A DNA stretch of 39,732 nt, from assembly GCA_947458705.1 (NCBI GenBank), contig CANHAH010000011.1, forward strand, positions 1 through 39,732, written 5' to 3'. The notes under the pieces were generated by a model. That model did no database searches, was not told the origin of the DNA, and worked only from the letters and a program-made list of their open reading frames with translations. This DNA is from Opitutia bacterium (GTDB taxonomy: Bacteria > Verrucomicrobiota > Verrucomicrobiia > Opitutales > Opitutaceae). The translations under genes were made by a program, and so were the position numbers. Of this stretch, positions 1 to 9,132 are shown in pieces (position 1 is the first letter of the stretch; each line of letters starts with the position of its first letter).

Positions 1-1208
1 AGTGGCTGCGTACGTTTGTGCTCAGTGGGTTTCCGTGGCTGCCGCTCGCCGCGAGCCAATGGGAACGCGTGAGCGTCCTGCAGCTCGCGGCTTACACGGG
101 GCAGGGCGGGGTGGCATTCGTACTCGTGGCCATGAACCTCGGTTTCGCGGCGTACACGCACCGGTTGTTTTGCGAGGGCGTCTCGGGCCTTAATAAACGT
201 AGTCAGGAATTTTTTCTCGCGGTATTTTTGCTCTTTGTAGCGTTGAGCGTGCACGTGCAGGAAACTTTTAATCGCGCGCCGTATTACACGACTCTAGGGC
301 GAGTGGCTTTCGTGCAGCCTTACGTGTCGCAAGATGTGAAATGGGATCCGACTAAGGCCCCGGGAATCATCGCGACACTCGAAAAAACCACCCTCGCTGC
401 AGCGGCGACCAAGCCCGATCTAATCCTCTGGCCCGAGGCAGTGACGCCCTGGGCCGTGCGCGGTGATTCCAACGTGCGCGACTTCACGGAGTCTCTGGTG
501 AAGCGCGCTGGTTCTTCTCTGTTGCTGGGCTCCATCGCGATCGAGGATCTAGGCCGGCCCGAGGAGCGTTGGCTCAATGGTGCATTTCTGGTGACCCCTG
601 ATGCGGGTCTAGAGTCGAACTACTACGCGAAACGCAAACTCGTCCCGTTCGGTGAATTTGTGCCATTTCGTCCGGTCTTGGGGTGGCTCAAGAAATTTGT
701 GCCGATCGGTGATGATTTTGCGCGCGGCACGGAGGCCTCTTCTTTGCTGTTGCCCATGCGCGGTGAGTCAGTGGCCTTTGGTGCGTTGATTTGCTATGAG
801 GATATCTTTCCCTCGCTGGCGCGGGCGAGCGTACTTTCCGGCGCCGATGTACTGACGGTTATTACCAATAATGGCTGGTTCGGCGAAGGCGGCGCCACCT
901 ATCAACACGCGGCGCATTCGGTTTTGCGCGCGGTGGAAAATCGCCGCCCGGTACTGCGTTGTGGCAATGGGGGTTGGAGTGGTTGGATTGATGAATTTGG
1001 TAACGTGCGTTTCACGATGCGTGAGGATAACGGTAATATTTATTTCCGGGGCGCCCAAGTTACTACAATTGCACGCGACTCACGCTGGATCGGGCGCACA
1101 AGTTTTTATACCAAACACGGAGATTGGTTTGTGTTGATGAGTTTGGCGTTGGCGTCGTCGGCTTATTTTTTGCTTTCAAATCACGCTTCAGCGCGATTGA
1201 GGCGCTGA
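1..1208 (+). CDS. lnt: Apolipoprotein N-acyltransferase, 3' part
   Basis: Lnt adds the third acyl chain to the N-terminal cysteine of lipoproteins in the inner membrane, using phospholipid as donor. The reading frame is already open at base 3, so the gene is cut by the window edge and lacks its first roughly 100 residues (family length about 500). The visible part begins with the GFPW motif seen before a late membrane helix, then carries a complete carbon-nitrogen hydrolase domain. Catalytic Glu lies in WPEAVTPW (codon 435-437), Lys in the Tyr-x-Lys-x-x-LVPFGEFVP motif (about 630-638), and Cys in LICYEDIF (codon 792-794). A final hydrophobic segment (LMSLALASSAYFLL) is the C-terminal anchor. 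A GTG at 18 could be misread as a start but falls inside the conserved region. All three catalytic residues are present, so the enzyme should be active. Confidence 0.95.
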   Translation, partial: WLRTFVLSGFPWLPLAASQWERVSVLQLAAYTGQGGVAFVLVAMNLGFAAYTHRLFCEGVSGLNKRSQEFFLAVFLLFVALSVHVQETFNRAPYYTTLGRVAFVQPYVSQDVKWDPTKAPGIIATLEKTTLAAAATKPDLILWPEAVTPWAVRGDSNVRDFTESLVKRAGSSLLLGSIAIEDLGRPEERWLNGAFLVTPDAGLESNYYAKRKLVPFGEFVPFRPVLGWLKKFVPIGDDFARGTEASSLLLPMRGESVAFGALICYEDIFPSLARASVLSGADVLTVITNNGWFGEGGATYQHAAHSVLRAVENRRPVLRCGNGGWSGWIDEFGNVRFTMREDNGNIYFRGAQVTTIARDSRWIGRTSFYTKHGDWFVLMSLALASSAYFLLSNHASARLRR

Positions 1209-1316
1209 TTTTATTGACTGTCCGTTCGGCCGCGCTTTGCGTCGCCGGTTAGGATTTCTGCCCTTGTATATGCCTCCGTTACTTAACCCGGCGGATGGCT
1301 AGTCCCTGTATACCCT

Positions 1317-4300
1317 ATGCAACGTTACTCCATCTCCGTGTCTCGTCTTAACGTGACCACGCTTCCAGCCTTAGCGTGTCTACTCGCTGGTCTCGTCGTT
1401 ACCGTTTACGCCCAATCCACTGCCGAAACTTCTGAGATCGCCGCACGCAATGCCGCCGCGAAAGCCGCTGCCGCAAAAACCCCCGATCTTTCGAAAGACG
1501 GTGCTGTGGTGCTCACGCCGTTTCAGGTCAATTCGTCGAAGGATTCAGGTTATTTCGCGGAAAACACCCTCGCCGGCTCGCGCCTCAATACCAATTTGGC
1601 CGATCTCGCCGCTTCGATCACAGTTGTGACTAAGCAGCAGATGGACGACACCGCAGCTTTGGACATCAACGACGTGTTCAAATACGAAGCCAGCACTGAA
1701 GGCTCAAGCTCCTATACACCCTCGATCACCGATCGCGGTACGGCCAAGGACTCCATCGCTGGTTACAGCTTTGGCAACAATGGCGACTCCTCCACCAACG
1801 CCCAAGCTAATCGCGTCCGCGGCCTGGCAGCTCCTGATGCGGCCATTAATAATTTCCCGACGAATAATCGCATACCTTTTGACTCCTACAACACCCAGTC
1901 GGTTGAAATCACTCGCGGACCGAACTCCCTTCTTTTCGGTCTCGGTACGCCTGCGGGTATCGTGAATCAGACCTCCGCCCAAGCGGTCCTGAATCGAAAC
2001 ACCAACCAGGTCGTGATGCGCACGGATCACTACGGCTCCTTCCGCACGTCGCTCACGATGAACCGCTCGTTGCTCAAGGACAAACTCGCCGTCTACGGCG
2101 CGTTTCTTTATAACAACCAACAATTTCAGCGTAAACCCTCACGCGATTTGACCCGTCGCCAATACGGCGCGCTCACCTACAAACCTTTCAGTAAAACTAT
2201 TATCCGCGGCTTTGCCGAAAATTATCAGAACAACGCCAACCGCCCCAACTCACTCACACCGCGTGATTTTGTCACCCCGTGGTTTACCGCCGGGCGTCCG
2301 GTTTACGATCCGACCACCCGTATGATCACCGTTCTCGACACAAACCGTGTCGTCGGCCCTTACGTCTCCAATATTAACTCCCCCGGTTACAATGCTGCAG
2401 TGAACACCATCCTCGGTGCCGGCGCCCCGAGCACCATCACCTCGCCGCAATTTGTCCCCGGTATTCAGTTCGATGACACCTCCCGCCCATTGCGCCTGAT
2501 CGACGGTGGCCAGTCCATCGCCTACTTCCAGCGCAACCCTGTCCTCTACGCGCCCGCTCAGACCAATCCCGCGACCGCGACCCCCACGCCTGCTTCCTTA
2601 GGCTGGGTCACGGGCGACTCCCGCTACTTGATGCTCGATCGTCAGTGGTCCTCCTCGGTCAATTTACCTATCCCCACCGCCCTCATTAACGGCAAAACCT
2701 ACACCTACGGTAGCTACCAAATCCCGGGCGTCACCAACAAGTCTATCTACGACTGGACTAAATACAATCACCTCCAGACCAACTTCGCCAAAGTCCGCGC
2801 CTCCAATTATAACTTGGAGCTCGAGCAACAAATTCTCCCCGATCTTTTCTTCAGCGCCGGCTGGCTGCGACAAGACGTCGAGAGCGTGGAAAACTACACG
2901 ATGAATCAGCTGACCGGTGCCACGATCCAGGTCGATACGAATCAAAAACTCGTCGACGGCACCCCGAATCGTTATTTCGGCCTCCCGTTCGTCTCTGAAG
3001 GCGTGGGTGGCGGTATCGACACGTTCTATACGCCTCAGACCGATGACAACTACCGAGCCATGCTCGCCTACGACTTGGACATGACTAAGCGTAACGGCCT
3101 GCTCAAGTGGCTGGGCCGCCATCGTCTGCTCGGCCTTTGGTCGCAGCAAAACGTCGATCGTGCTGTTGAGCGTTGGCGTAACGGCTTTGTCGGCGGCGAT
3201 GCCGACGGCACCCTGCGCTACGTGCCCAACCTCACCATCCCCGGACGTGACTACGCTTTGGCTTCCACGCTCATGCGTAAATACTACATGGCCAGCCCCG
3301 GCGGCGCCCAGGGTGTCTCTACGCACTCAGCCGGTTTCTACGGTAATCAGGGCTGGAACGCTCCAGCGACCTCTCAAATCCAAGTTTACAACTATAACAC
3401 TGGCCAATTCCAGAACGACACGGTCGTCGAACAATCCACCTTCTCGAGCGCTGGCAGTTTCCGCACCCGCCGCGAGGTTAAGAGCTGGACGCTCGCCGCC
3501 CAAAGCTACCTTTGGGAAGACCGCCTGATCGCCACCTTCGGTTTCCGCCATGACGATTACCGAGCCCGCATCACCTCGCCCGGCGCTCTGACCGATGTCA
3601 AAGGCAAGGTCACAGAAGTCGCCCTCACCAACGCCCAACTCTTCAACAACGGTGTGTCTGGTATCATCAATCATGATCTCGTCATGAGCCGCTGGGGCCG
3701 CTGGGACGCACTCGAAGGTGACACTAAAACCGTCGGCGCCGCATTCCGGCCGCTCAAAAACCAGGGCTTTATCCGTCGTATGGTCGGAGAAGACACGCTC
3801 GCCTCCGAGTTTCTCCAAGGCCTGACCTTCTATTATAATAAATCCGACAACTTCAACCCGCCTGCCACCTATCAGACGGACTATTTCTTCAAGCCCCTCC
3901 CGAAGCCCACGGGCTCCGGCCAAGACGGCGGTATCGGTTTTAACCTCTTCCGCAATAAACTCGTTGTCCGTTTGAATTGGTACGAAAACCAAAGCCAGAA
4001 CGAACGCACCGGCGCCGCCGGTACGCTACTTACTCGTCTGGCTTACTCGGATACGACCACCGGTCTCGCCTGGGCCAGTGCTGTGCAACGTATTCGCAAC
4101 GGCGTCGCTGCCGGCCGCTCAATCAATGACATCATCGCGGTCTCCAACTGGAACTCTGACACCGTCAATCCCGTCAACGATCCGGCTAACCAACAAAAAA
4201 TCTATGATCTGATCAAACTGCCGCTCAACTATTACAGCGGCCTTAGTTCCGGCGCCACGCAGGAAAGCAAAGCCAAGGGCATCGAACTGCAACTTACCTA

Positions 4301-5021
4301 CAATCCCCTGCCGAACTGGACGATGAAAGTCACCGGCAGCAAACAACAGAGTACCTACACCAATATCGCTCCCCAATATGATGCCTGGCTCGCTGAGCGT
4401 CTACCCAAGTGGACGACGAATGCGGCTTCCGATATTCCCGACTTCATCGATCCCACTACCAGTCGCCGCTGGTCGCTTAAAAATTTCTGGACCGGCTACG
4501 GCTACTCCAGCGTAGCACAGATTGAAAACACGGACGGTAACACCAGCGCCCAAGCTTACTTCAATAACGTCGTCGCATCGCAGGTTGCCCTCGCCAAGGC
4601 GCTTGAAGGCGCGCGTTCGCCCCTCGAGCGCCAGTATCACGGCTCGTTCCTTACCAACTACAACTTCACGGGAGGAAAGCTTAAAGGTTTCGCCGTCGGT
4701 GGCAGCGAGCGCTGGGAATCCCGCGCCGCGATCGGCTTCTACGGTAAAGTTGGTGACCCTATTAACTCACCTACGGTCATCAACCTTAACGATGTGAATC
4801 GCCCCGTTTACGACTCAGGCAACTACTTTACCGATCTCTGGGTTTCTTACTCCCGAAAAGTTTTCAACAACAAGATCGGTTGGAAACTTCAGCTCAATGT
4901 AAACAACGCCACCGAGAACGGACGTCTTATGCCGACCCAGGTTAATTTCGACGGCACGCCCTGGGCCTTCCGTATTATCGACTCGCGTCAATTCATTCTC
5001 ACCTCGACGTTCAATTTCTAA
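1317..5021 (+). CDS. TonB-dependent outer-membrane receptor
   Basis: This is a 1234-residue outer-membrane receptor. It begins with a signal peptide (residues 1-32: hydrophobic core LACLLAGLVVTV, cut near VYA-Q). An Ala/Lys-rich linker follows, then a short TonB-box-like stretch (VVLTPFQV, 64-71) and the plug domain (about 80-240), which starts with the TLAGSRL motif typical of large Opitutaceae receptors. The rest is a long beta-barrel rich in aromatic and Asn residues. It ends in FNF, the terminal aromatic recognised by the BAM complex. No STN domain precedes the plug, so anti-sigma signalling is unlikely. Apart from one Cys inside the signal peptide I see no cysteine. Its length is well above the usual 700-1000. 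The substrate cannot be told from sequence; no SusD-like lipoprotein is adjacent. It sits alone between lnt and a terminator, so it is probably its own transcript. Confidence 0.93.
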   Translation: MQRYSISVSRLNVTTLPALACLLAGLVVTVYAQSTAETSEIAARNAAAKAAAAKTPDLSKDGAVVLTPFQVNSSKDSGYFAENTLAGSRLNTNLADLAASITVVTKQQMDDTAALDINDVFKYEASTEGSSSYTPSITDRGTAKDSIAGYSFGNNGDSSTNAQANRVRGLAAPDAAINNFPTNNRIPFDSYNTQSVEITRGPNSLLFGLGTPAGIVNQTSAQAVLNRNTNQVVMRTDHYGSFRTSLTMNRSLLKDKLAVYGAFLYNNQQFQRKPSRDLTRRQYGALTYKPFSKTIIRGFAENYQNNANRPNSLTPRDFVTPWFTAGRPVYDPTTRMITVLDTNRVVGPYVSNINSPGYNAAVNTILGAGAPSTITSPQFVPGIQFDDTSRPLRLIDGGQSIAYFQRNPVLYAPAQTNPATATPTPASLGWVTGDSRYLMLDRQWSSSVNLPIPTALINGKTYTYGSYQIPGVTNKSIYDWTKYNHLQTNFAKVRASNYNLELEQQILPDLFFSAGWLRQDVESVENYTMNQLTGATIQVDTNQKLVDGTPNRYFGLPFVSEGVGGGIDTFYTPQTDDNYRAMLAYDLDMTKRNGLLKWLGRHRLLGLWSQQNVDRAVERWRNGFVGGDADGTLRYVPNLTIPGRDYALASTLMRKYYMASPGGAQGVSTHSAGFYGNQGWNAPATSQIQVYNYNTGQFQNDTVVEQSTFSSAGSFRTRREVKSWTLAAQSYLWEDRLIATFGFRHDDYRARITSPGALTDVKGKVTEVALTNAQLFNNGVSGIINHDLVMSRWGRWDALEGDTKTVGAAFRPLKNQGFIRRMVGEDTLASEFLQGLTFYYNKSDNFNPPATYQTDYFFKPLPKPTGSGQDGGIGFNLFRNKLVVRLNWYENQSQNERTGAAGTLLTRLAYSDTTTGLAWASAVQRIRNGVAAGRSINDIIAVSNWNSDTVNPVNDPANQQKIYDLIKLPLNYYSGLSSGATQESKAKGIELQLTYNPLPNWTMKVTGSKQQSTYTNIAPQYDAWLAERLPKWTTNAASDIPDFIDPTTSRRWSLKNFWTGYGYSSVAQIENTDGNTSAQAYFNNVVASQVALAKALEGARSPLERQYHGSFLTNYNFTGGKLKGFAVGGSERWESRAAIGFYGKVGDPINSPTVINLNDVNRPVYDSGNYFTDLWVSYSRKVFNNKIGWKLQLNVNNATENGRLMPTQVNFDGTPWAFRIIDSRQFILTSTFNF

Positions 5022-5048
5022 TCGCGATCTAATTTTCGTTTACCCCTC

Positions 5049-5078
5049 AGCTCCCTCGTAATTGAGGGAGCTTTTTTT
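5049..5078 (+). terminator. Intrinsic terminator of the TonB receptor gene
   Basis: A perfect 9-bp stem (AGCTCCCTC at 5049-5057 with GAGGGAGCT at 5064-5072) has a 6-base loop GTAATT and runs directly into seven T's (5072-5078). It begins 28 bases after the receptor stop codon, the ideal layout for a Rho-independent terminator. It isolates the receptor from the next plus-strand gene. Confidence 0.9.
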
Positions 5079-5123
5079 GACCTGTCGGGCCGCGCCTGAA
5101 TCCGTCACAATCATTTTTGCCTC

Positions 5124-6854
5124 ATGGTTCCGGTCTCTCTTCGCACTTCTTCGCTCGTCGCATGGTTAACACGCTTTGCGCCACTTATCATCGTGCTCGC
5201 GATCGCCTTTGTTTACTCCCGCAGCCTCCACGCGCCATTTCTCTTCGACGACATCGACGCTGTGCAACGCAACCCTACGATTCGCCGACTTCATGATTGG
5301 GCTATCATAAATCCGCCTGCTGACGGTAGCACTACGACAGGCCGCCCTTTGGTGAATTTATCCTTCGCGCTCAACTACGCTCTAAGCGGTGAAGCCGTTT
5401 GGAGTTATCACGCACTCAACGTCGCAATCCACGCGCTTGCTGCTCTCGCGCTCCTCGGCCTGTTGCGACGCACTCTCGTAGCGATGGATTTTTCAGGCTC
5501 CACATTTCTATCCTCGTTAGCCGCGCTGATCACGCTCGTCTGGGCTTTGCACCCGCTACAGACGGAAACTGTTATCTGCATCGCGCAGCGCACTGAGGCA
5601 TTATGCGGTTTGTTTTATTTACTCACGCTCTATGGGTTTGCGCGCGCCTGCGCCGATCCAAATCAAGATTCGCGTCTGTGGTTGGCGATTTCCGTTGCGG
5701 CCTGCCTCTTCGGCATGGCGACCAAAGAAGTCATGGTGACCGCGCCTCTCGTGGTCTTACTTTACGATCGCACGTTTTTCGCGCGTAGCTTTTCGGCTGC
5801 CTGGTGCCGGCATCGTAGTTTCTATCTCACACTCGCGGTCACCTGGTTTTTATTGGTTTATCTTGTTCTGAAAAACAGCGGTTCCCGCGGCGTCGCCGCC
5901 GGTTTCGGGCTGGGGGTCACACCTTGGAGCTATCTGCTGAAACAGGCCGAAGCCATCGTGCTTTATCTAAAGCTCTCAGTCTGGCCGCATCCGCTTATAC
6001 TCGACTACGGTACGGCGGTGCCGAGCTCGCTCGCTGAAGTTGCCTGGCAAGGCACCGCGGTGCTCGCATTGCTCGCAGGCACGATCTGGGCACTCGTGCG
6101 CCGGCCGGTGCTTGGTTTCGTCGGTGCGTGTTTTTTTCTTATCCTCGCTCCCAGCTCGAGCTTTATCCCGCTGGTCACGCAAACGGTCGCTGAGCACCGT
6201 ATGTACCTCCCACTCGCGGCGGTTGTCGCTGGGGTAGGGATCGAACTTGGTCATCGGTTTGGCCCGCGGATCCTCTGGTTTTTGGCTGCGATTATACCGA
6301 TATTTTCCGGTGTAACGATTGCGCGCGTATTCGATTATCGCGATGCTATCTCGATCTGGAGCGCGACCACTACACACGCTCCGTCTCAGGCGCGCGCGTG
6401 GACTCATCTTGGTGCCGCTCTCGTTGCGGCCAACCAACCCGCCGCAGCGCTCGCTCCGTTGGATCGCGCGCTTGGCTTAAACCCGGTCGATCACACCGCC
6501 CGACGTAACCGGGCCCTCGCGTTGCTCGCGCTTGGTCGCGCCGATGAGGCTGCTGTGATCTTCGCGTCGTTGCCTGCTCGTGAAGGGGGCGAGGCCGCCG
6601 AGTATTTTGCGCTCGGTAACGCCTTCGCGCGCGAAAGTAAATTCCCTGAGGCCGTCGCCGCTTACACGCGCACCATTACACTGGACCCTGCTCACGTCGC
6701 AGCCCGCGCTAATCTCGGCAATGCACTTCTCGTCTCCGGTCGCACCGGTGAAGCCATTGCCGCCTACGAAGCGGCCTTACGACTTAATCCTGGAGATCGC
6801 GGCTTGCGTGAAAATCTGGCTATTGCCCGCGAAACGGCCGCCGCGCGCCGCTGA
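5124..6854 (+). CDS. TMTC-like GT-C membrane protein with TPR repeats
   Basis: A 576-residue polytopic membrane protein with C-terminal tetratricopeptide repeats. The first helix (about 19-33) is followed by FLFDDIDAV (39-47). The Asp-Asp in the first external loop is the hallmark catalytic motif of GT-C glycosyltransferases that use lipid-linked sugars. GRPLVNLSFALNY and WSYHALNVAIHAL a little further on match the same region of the TMTC protein O-mannosyltransferases. The motif TPWSYLLKQAEAIVLYLKL (about 272-290) is typical of bacterial members. Several hydrophobic helices lie between. From about 413 there are roughly four TPR units (for example AWTHLGAALVAANQPAAALA). The likely role is transfer of a sugar from a polyprenyl carrier to protein or glycan on the outer face of the inner membrane, with TPRs binding the acceptor. 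Donor and acceptor are unknown. It could instead be a non-catalytic TPR scaffold. Confidence 0.8.
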   Translation: MVPVSLRTSSLVAWLTRFAPLIIVLAIAFVYSRSLHAPFLFDDIDAVQRNPTIRRLHDWAIINPPADGSTTTGRPLVNLSFALNYALSGEAVWSYHALNVAIHALAALALLGLLRRTLVAMDFSGSTFLSSLAALITLVWALHPLQTETVICIAQRTEALCGLFYLLTLYGFARACADPNQDSRLWLAISVAACLFGMATKEVMVTAPLVVLLYDRTFFARSFSAAWCRHRSFYLTLAVTWFLLVYLVLKNSGSRGVAAGFGLGVTPWSYLLKQAEAIVLYLKLSVWPHPLILDYGTAVPSSLAEVAWQGTAVLALLAGTIWALVRRPVLGFVGACFFLILAPSSSFIPLVTQTVAEHRMYLPLAAVVAGVGIELGHRFGPRILWFLAAIIPIFSGVTIARVFDYRDAISIWSATTTHAPSQARAWTHLGAALVAANQPAAALAPLDRALGLNPVDHTARRNRALALLALGRADEAAVIFASLPAREGGEAAEYFALGNAFARESKFPEAVAAYTRTITLDPAHVAARANLGNALLVSGRTGEAIAAYEAALRLNPGDRGLRENLAIARETAAARR

Positions 6855-6930
6855 CGGTCCGTTTTAGGATCGGGAATGATCACCGGCTTTTCGCCTGACA
6901 ACGTCGCGGCAGGCTCTGAGATTTCCCCCA

Positions 6931-8130
6931 ATGTCTCCCCAACTTCTTCGTCGCGCCGTTGAGGCGCTTTCCACGTTCAAGATTGAGACGCCCTCCTGGG
7001 GCTTCGCCGATACGGGTACGCGCTTTGGAAAATTTTTCCAGGACGCCGCCGCGATCGACATGAACGACAAGCTCGCCGATGCTGGTCATGTGCACGCGCT
7101 CACGGGTTGCTGCCCGACGGTGGCCGCTCATGTGCTCTGGGATTTCAAGGCCGGCGAAGATCCGAAGGCTGTGGTCAAGCTCGCACGTAAACACGGCGTA
7201 AAGATCGGATCCATTAACCCGAACCTTTTCCAAGATCAGTGCTACAAATGGGGCGCATTTGCCAATAACGACGCTGCCATCCGAGCGCGGGCCGTAGCGC
7301 ATTGCGTCGACTCGGCAAAGATCATGCAGGCTGTCGGCAGCGAGTACCTCTCCCTCTGGTTTGCTGAAGGCACGAGTTATCCCGGCCAAGATAATATTCG
7401 CGCCCGTAAGGCGTTCTTTGAGCAGAGTCTTAAAGAGCTTCATAAGAGTATAGGCCCGAAGCAGACGATGCTCGTTGAATATAAACCTTTTGAGCCCGCC
7501 TTCTACGCAACCGACATCGCGGACTGGGGGATGGCCTACATTCTTGCTAAAAAAGCCGGCCCGCGCGCCAAGGTGCTCGTCGACACCGGCCACCATTATG
7601 TCGCACAGAACATTGAGCAAATCGTAGCCTGGCTCCTGGATGAAGACATGCTCGGTGGTTTCCATTTTAATGACCGTCGCTATGCCGACGACGATCTTAC
7701 ACTCGGTTCTATCGACCCATATCAGGTATTCCGCATATTCCATGAAATTCACACCTTCGCCGCCGAACGCGGTCGCCAGCCCAAGATTGCCTACATGATC
7801 GACCAGTCGCATAACGAAAAACCCAAAATCGAAGCGACGATCCAAACCGTGGTCATGGCGCAAGAACTCTACGCCAAGGCTGCTCTCGTTGATCACCTCG
7901 CTCTCCGCCGCGCCCAAGCCTCCAACAACGTCGTCGACGCCGAGCTCGTTTTGAAAAAAGCTTTCTTCACCGACGTATCGCCCGCACTCGCCGCTTGGCG
8001 CAAGGCTAACAAGCTCCCCGTTGATCCACTCGCGGAACACCGTCGCACGGGCTACGCCCGCACAGCTGCGGTTGAACGCAAGCGCCGCCGCTCCGCCCTT
8101 GGTATCGGTCAAGCTGGCAGTTACGCCTGA
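6931..8130 (+). CDS. L-rhamnose isomerase-type sugar isomerase
   Basis: A 399-residue TIM-barrel sugar isomerase of the xylose-isomerase-like superfamily, closest in motif pattern to the Pseudomonas stutzeri-type L-rhamnose isomerase. Likely metal ligands are Glu183 (VEYKPFEP), Asp218 (VLVDTGHH), His245 (GGFHFND) and Asp291 (MIDQSHNEKPKIEA). Their spacing (35, 27, 46) equals that of E219/D254/H281/D327 as I recall them for the P. stutzeri enzyme. The expected reaction is Mn-dependent interconversion of L-rhamnose and L-rhamnulose, with other aldoses such as allose possible. No rhamnulokinase, aldolase or transporter lies nearby, so the physiological sugar is uncertain. The C-terminus is basic (ERKRRRSALG). 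The ATG at 6931 puts the conserved IETPSWGFADTGTRF motif near residue 18, as expected. No clear Shine-Dalgarno sequence precedes it. A terminator-like hairpin follows. Confidence 0.85.
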   Translation: MSPQLLRRAVEALSTFKIETPSWGFADTGTRFGKFFQDAAAIDMNDKLADAGHVHALTGCCPTVAAHVLWDFKAGEDPKAVVKLARKHGVKIGSINPNLFQDQCYKWGAFANNDAAIRARAVAHCVDSAKIMQAVGSEYLSLWFAEGTSYPGQDNIRARKAFFEQSLKELHKSIGPKQTMLVEYKPFEPAFYATDIADWGMAYILAKKAGPRAKVLVDTGHHYVAQNIEQIVAWLLDEDMLGGFHFNDRRYADDDLTLGSIDPYQVFRIFHEIHTFAAERGRQPKIAYMIDQSHNEKPKIEATIQTVVMAQELYAKAALVDHLALRRAQASNNVVDAELVLKKAFFTDVSPALAAWRKANKLPVDPLAEHRRTGYARTAAVERKRRRSALGIGQAGSYA

Positions 8131-8164
8131 ATCTACGCGCCGGAGTTTTTTCGGTTTCCCTTTA

Positions 8165-8205
8165 GCCTGCCGAATGCCCTCAGGGTGCGGCGGGCATTGA
8201 TTTTT
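8165..8205 (+). terminator. Probable terminator after the sugar isomerase
   Basis: GCCTGCCG (8165-8172) pairs with CGGCGGGC (8188-8195) with one G-U wobble. An inner CCC/GGG pair sits around a short TCA loop. The stem is followed by ATTGA and five T's (8201-8205). It lies 34 bases past the isomerase stop. The T tract starts five bases beyond the stem, so efficiency may be modest. If active, it separates the isomerase from the dioxygenase-family gene starting at 8276. Confidence 0.55.
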
Positions 8206-8275
8206 CAGCTGGAAAATGCGTGCACTCGGTGCTCCTGGTGCCCTAGCTCGTGATTGTCTCTAACCCCTTTTACCA

Positions 8276-9088
8276 ATGAGCACGCCCTCTTACCGCCTCA
8301 CGCCTGAACAGCAAAAATTTTACGCCGACAACGGCTACCTTCTTGGCTTACCGCCCATTTTCTCGCGCGCAGAGATGGATCGTATCAACGCCGAGTTGCC
8401 CAACATCCTCGCTCTACTCGAGCCAGGTGAGACGTCGAAAGACATCCGCGAATGGCACGAGGCCAGCACCTACCTATACGAAATCGCCATGCATCCGCGG
8501 ATCCTCGACCTCGTCGAAGGAATCCTTGGAAAAAATTTCTATATGTGGGCGAGCAGTTTTTTCATTAAGGAGCCCCACACGAATTCTACCGTGGGTTGGC
8601 ATCAGGACGCGTATTATTGGCCGATGACGCCCCACAACTCTGTCACCGTCTGGCTCGCGTTCGACGATGTCGATGAAGTCAACGGAGGTATGAAGCTGCT
8701 CCCGGGCTCACATCGGGGGGGTATCATCAAGCACAAGAAATCACTCACAACTTCTTCCGTGCTCACGCTCGAACTCGCTGACGGTTCCGATTTCAGTGCC
8801 GACAATGCCATCCAGTTCCGCCTCAAGGCTGGTGAATGTTCGCTGCACGACGACCGTGCCATTCACGGCTCACCCGCTAATCCGAGCGACCGCCGCCGCG
8901 CGGGACTTACCGTCCGCTACTCGGGTACCAACGTCAAAAACGACCTCGCAGTGAACCCGAATTTCAAAACTTATCTCTGTCGCGGTGTAGACGAATTTCG
9001 CCATAATCCTGTTGGTGTGCCTCCTACCCAGCGTTACGGTCGCCCGAGTTTCAAGGCTGTGAGCAACGAAGAAGCCGGCAAAGTTTAA
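8276..9088 (+). CDS. Phytanoyl-CoA dioxygenase (PhyH) family protein
   Basis: A 270-residue Fe(II)/2-oxoglutarate-dependent oxygenase of the PhyH family. The iron-binding triad is complete: His109 and Asp111 in GWHQDAYYWPM and His197 in HDDRAIHGSP. An Arg near 208 (SDRRRAGLTVRYS) is placed to bind the 2-oxoglutarate carboxylate. The N-terminal LTPEQQKFYADNGYL and the WLAFDDVDEVNGGMKLLPGSH motif are typical of the family. Bacterial members hydroxylate very different small molecules, so the substrate cannot be named. The conserved core starts within the first ten residues after the ATG, which supports this start. The gene follows the sugar isomerase by 145 bases with a probable terminator between, so co-transcription is doubtful. 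It converges on the minus-strand VOC gene, 44 bases away. Confidence 0.9.
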   Translation: MSTPSYRLTPEQQKFYADNGYLLGLPPIFSRAEMDRINAELPNILALLEPGETSKDIREWHEASTYLYEIAMHPRILDLVEGILGKNFYMWASSFFIKEPHTNSTVGWHQDAYYWPMTPHNSVTVWLAFDDVDEVNGGMKLLPGSHRGGIIKHKKSLTTSSVLTLELADGSDFSADNAIQFRLKAGECSLHDDRAIHGSPANPSDRRRAGLTVRYSGTNVKNDLAVNPNFKTYLCRGVDEFRHNPVGVPPTQRYGRPSFKAVSNEEAGKV

Positions 9089-9132
9089 GTCGTTTTTTTA
9101 GCGAGGCGCGCGCCTTGCTCGCTGTACTCCGA

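Noticed and set aside
2664-3992. Long antisense open frames inside the TonB receptor gene
   Set aside because: High-GC antisense artefacts; the plus-strand frame has clear receptor motifs throughout and these give no recognisable protein.
9106-9115. Palindrome GGCGCGCGCC between the PhyH and VOC genes
   Set aside because: On neither strand does a T tract follow the stem (the seven T's lie before it on the plus strand), so it is not a terminator.
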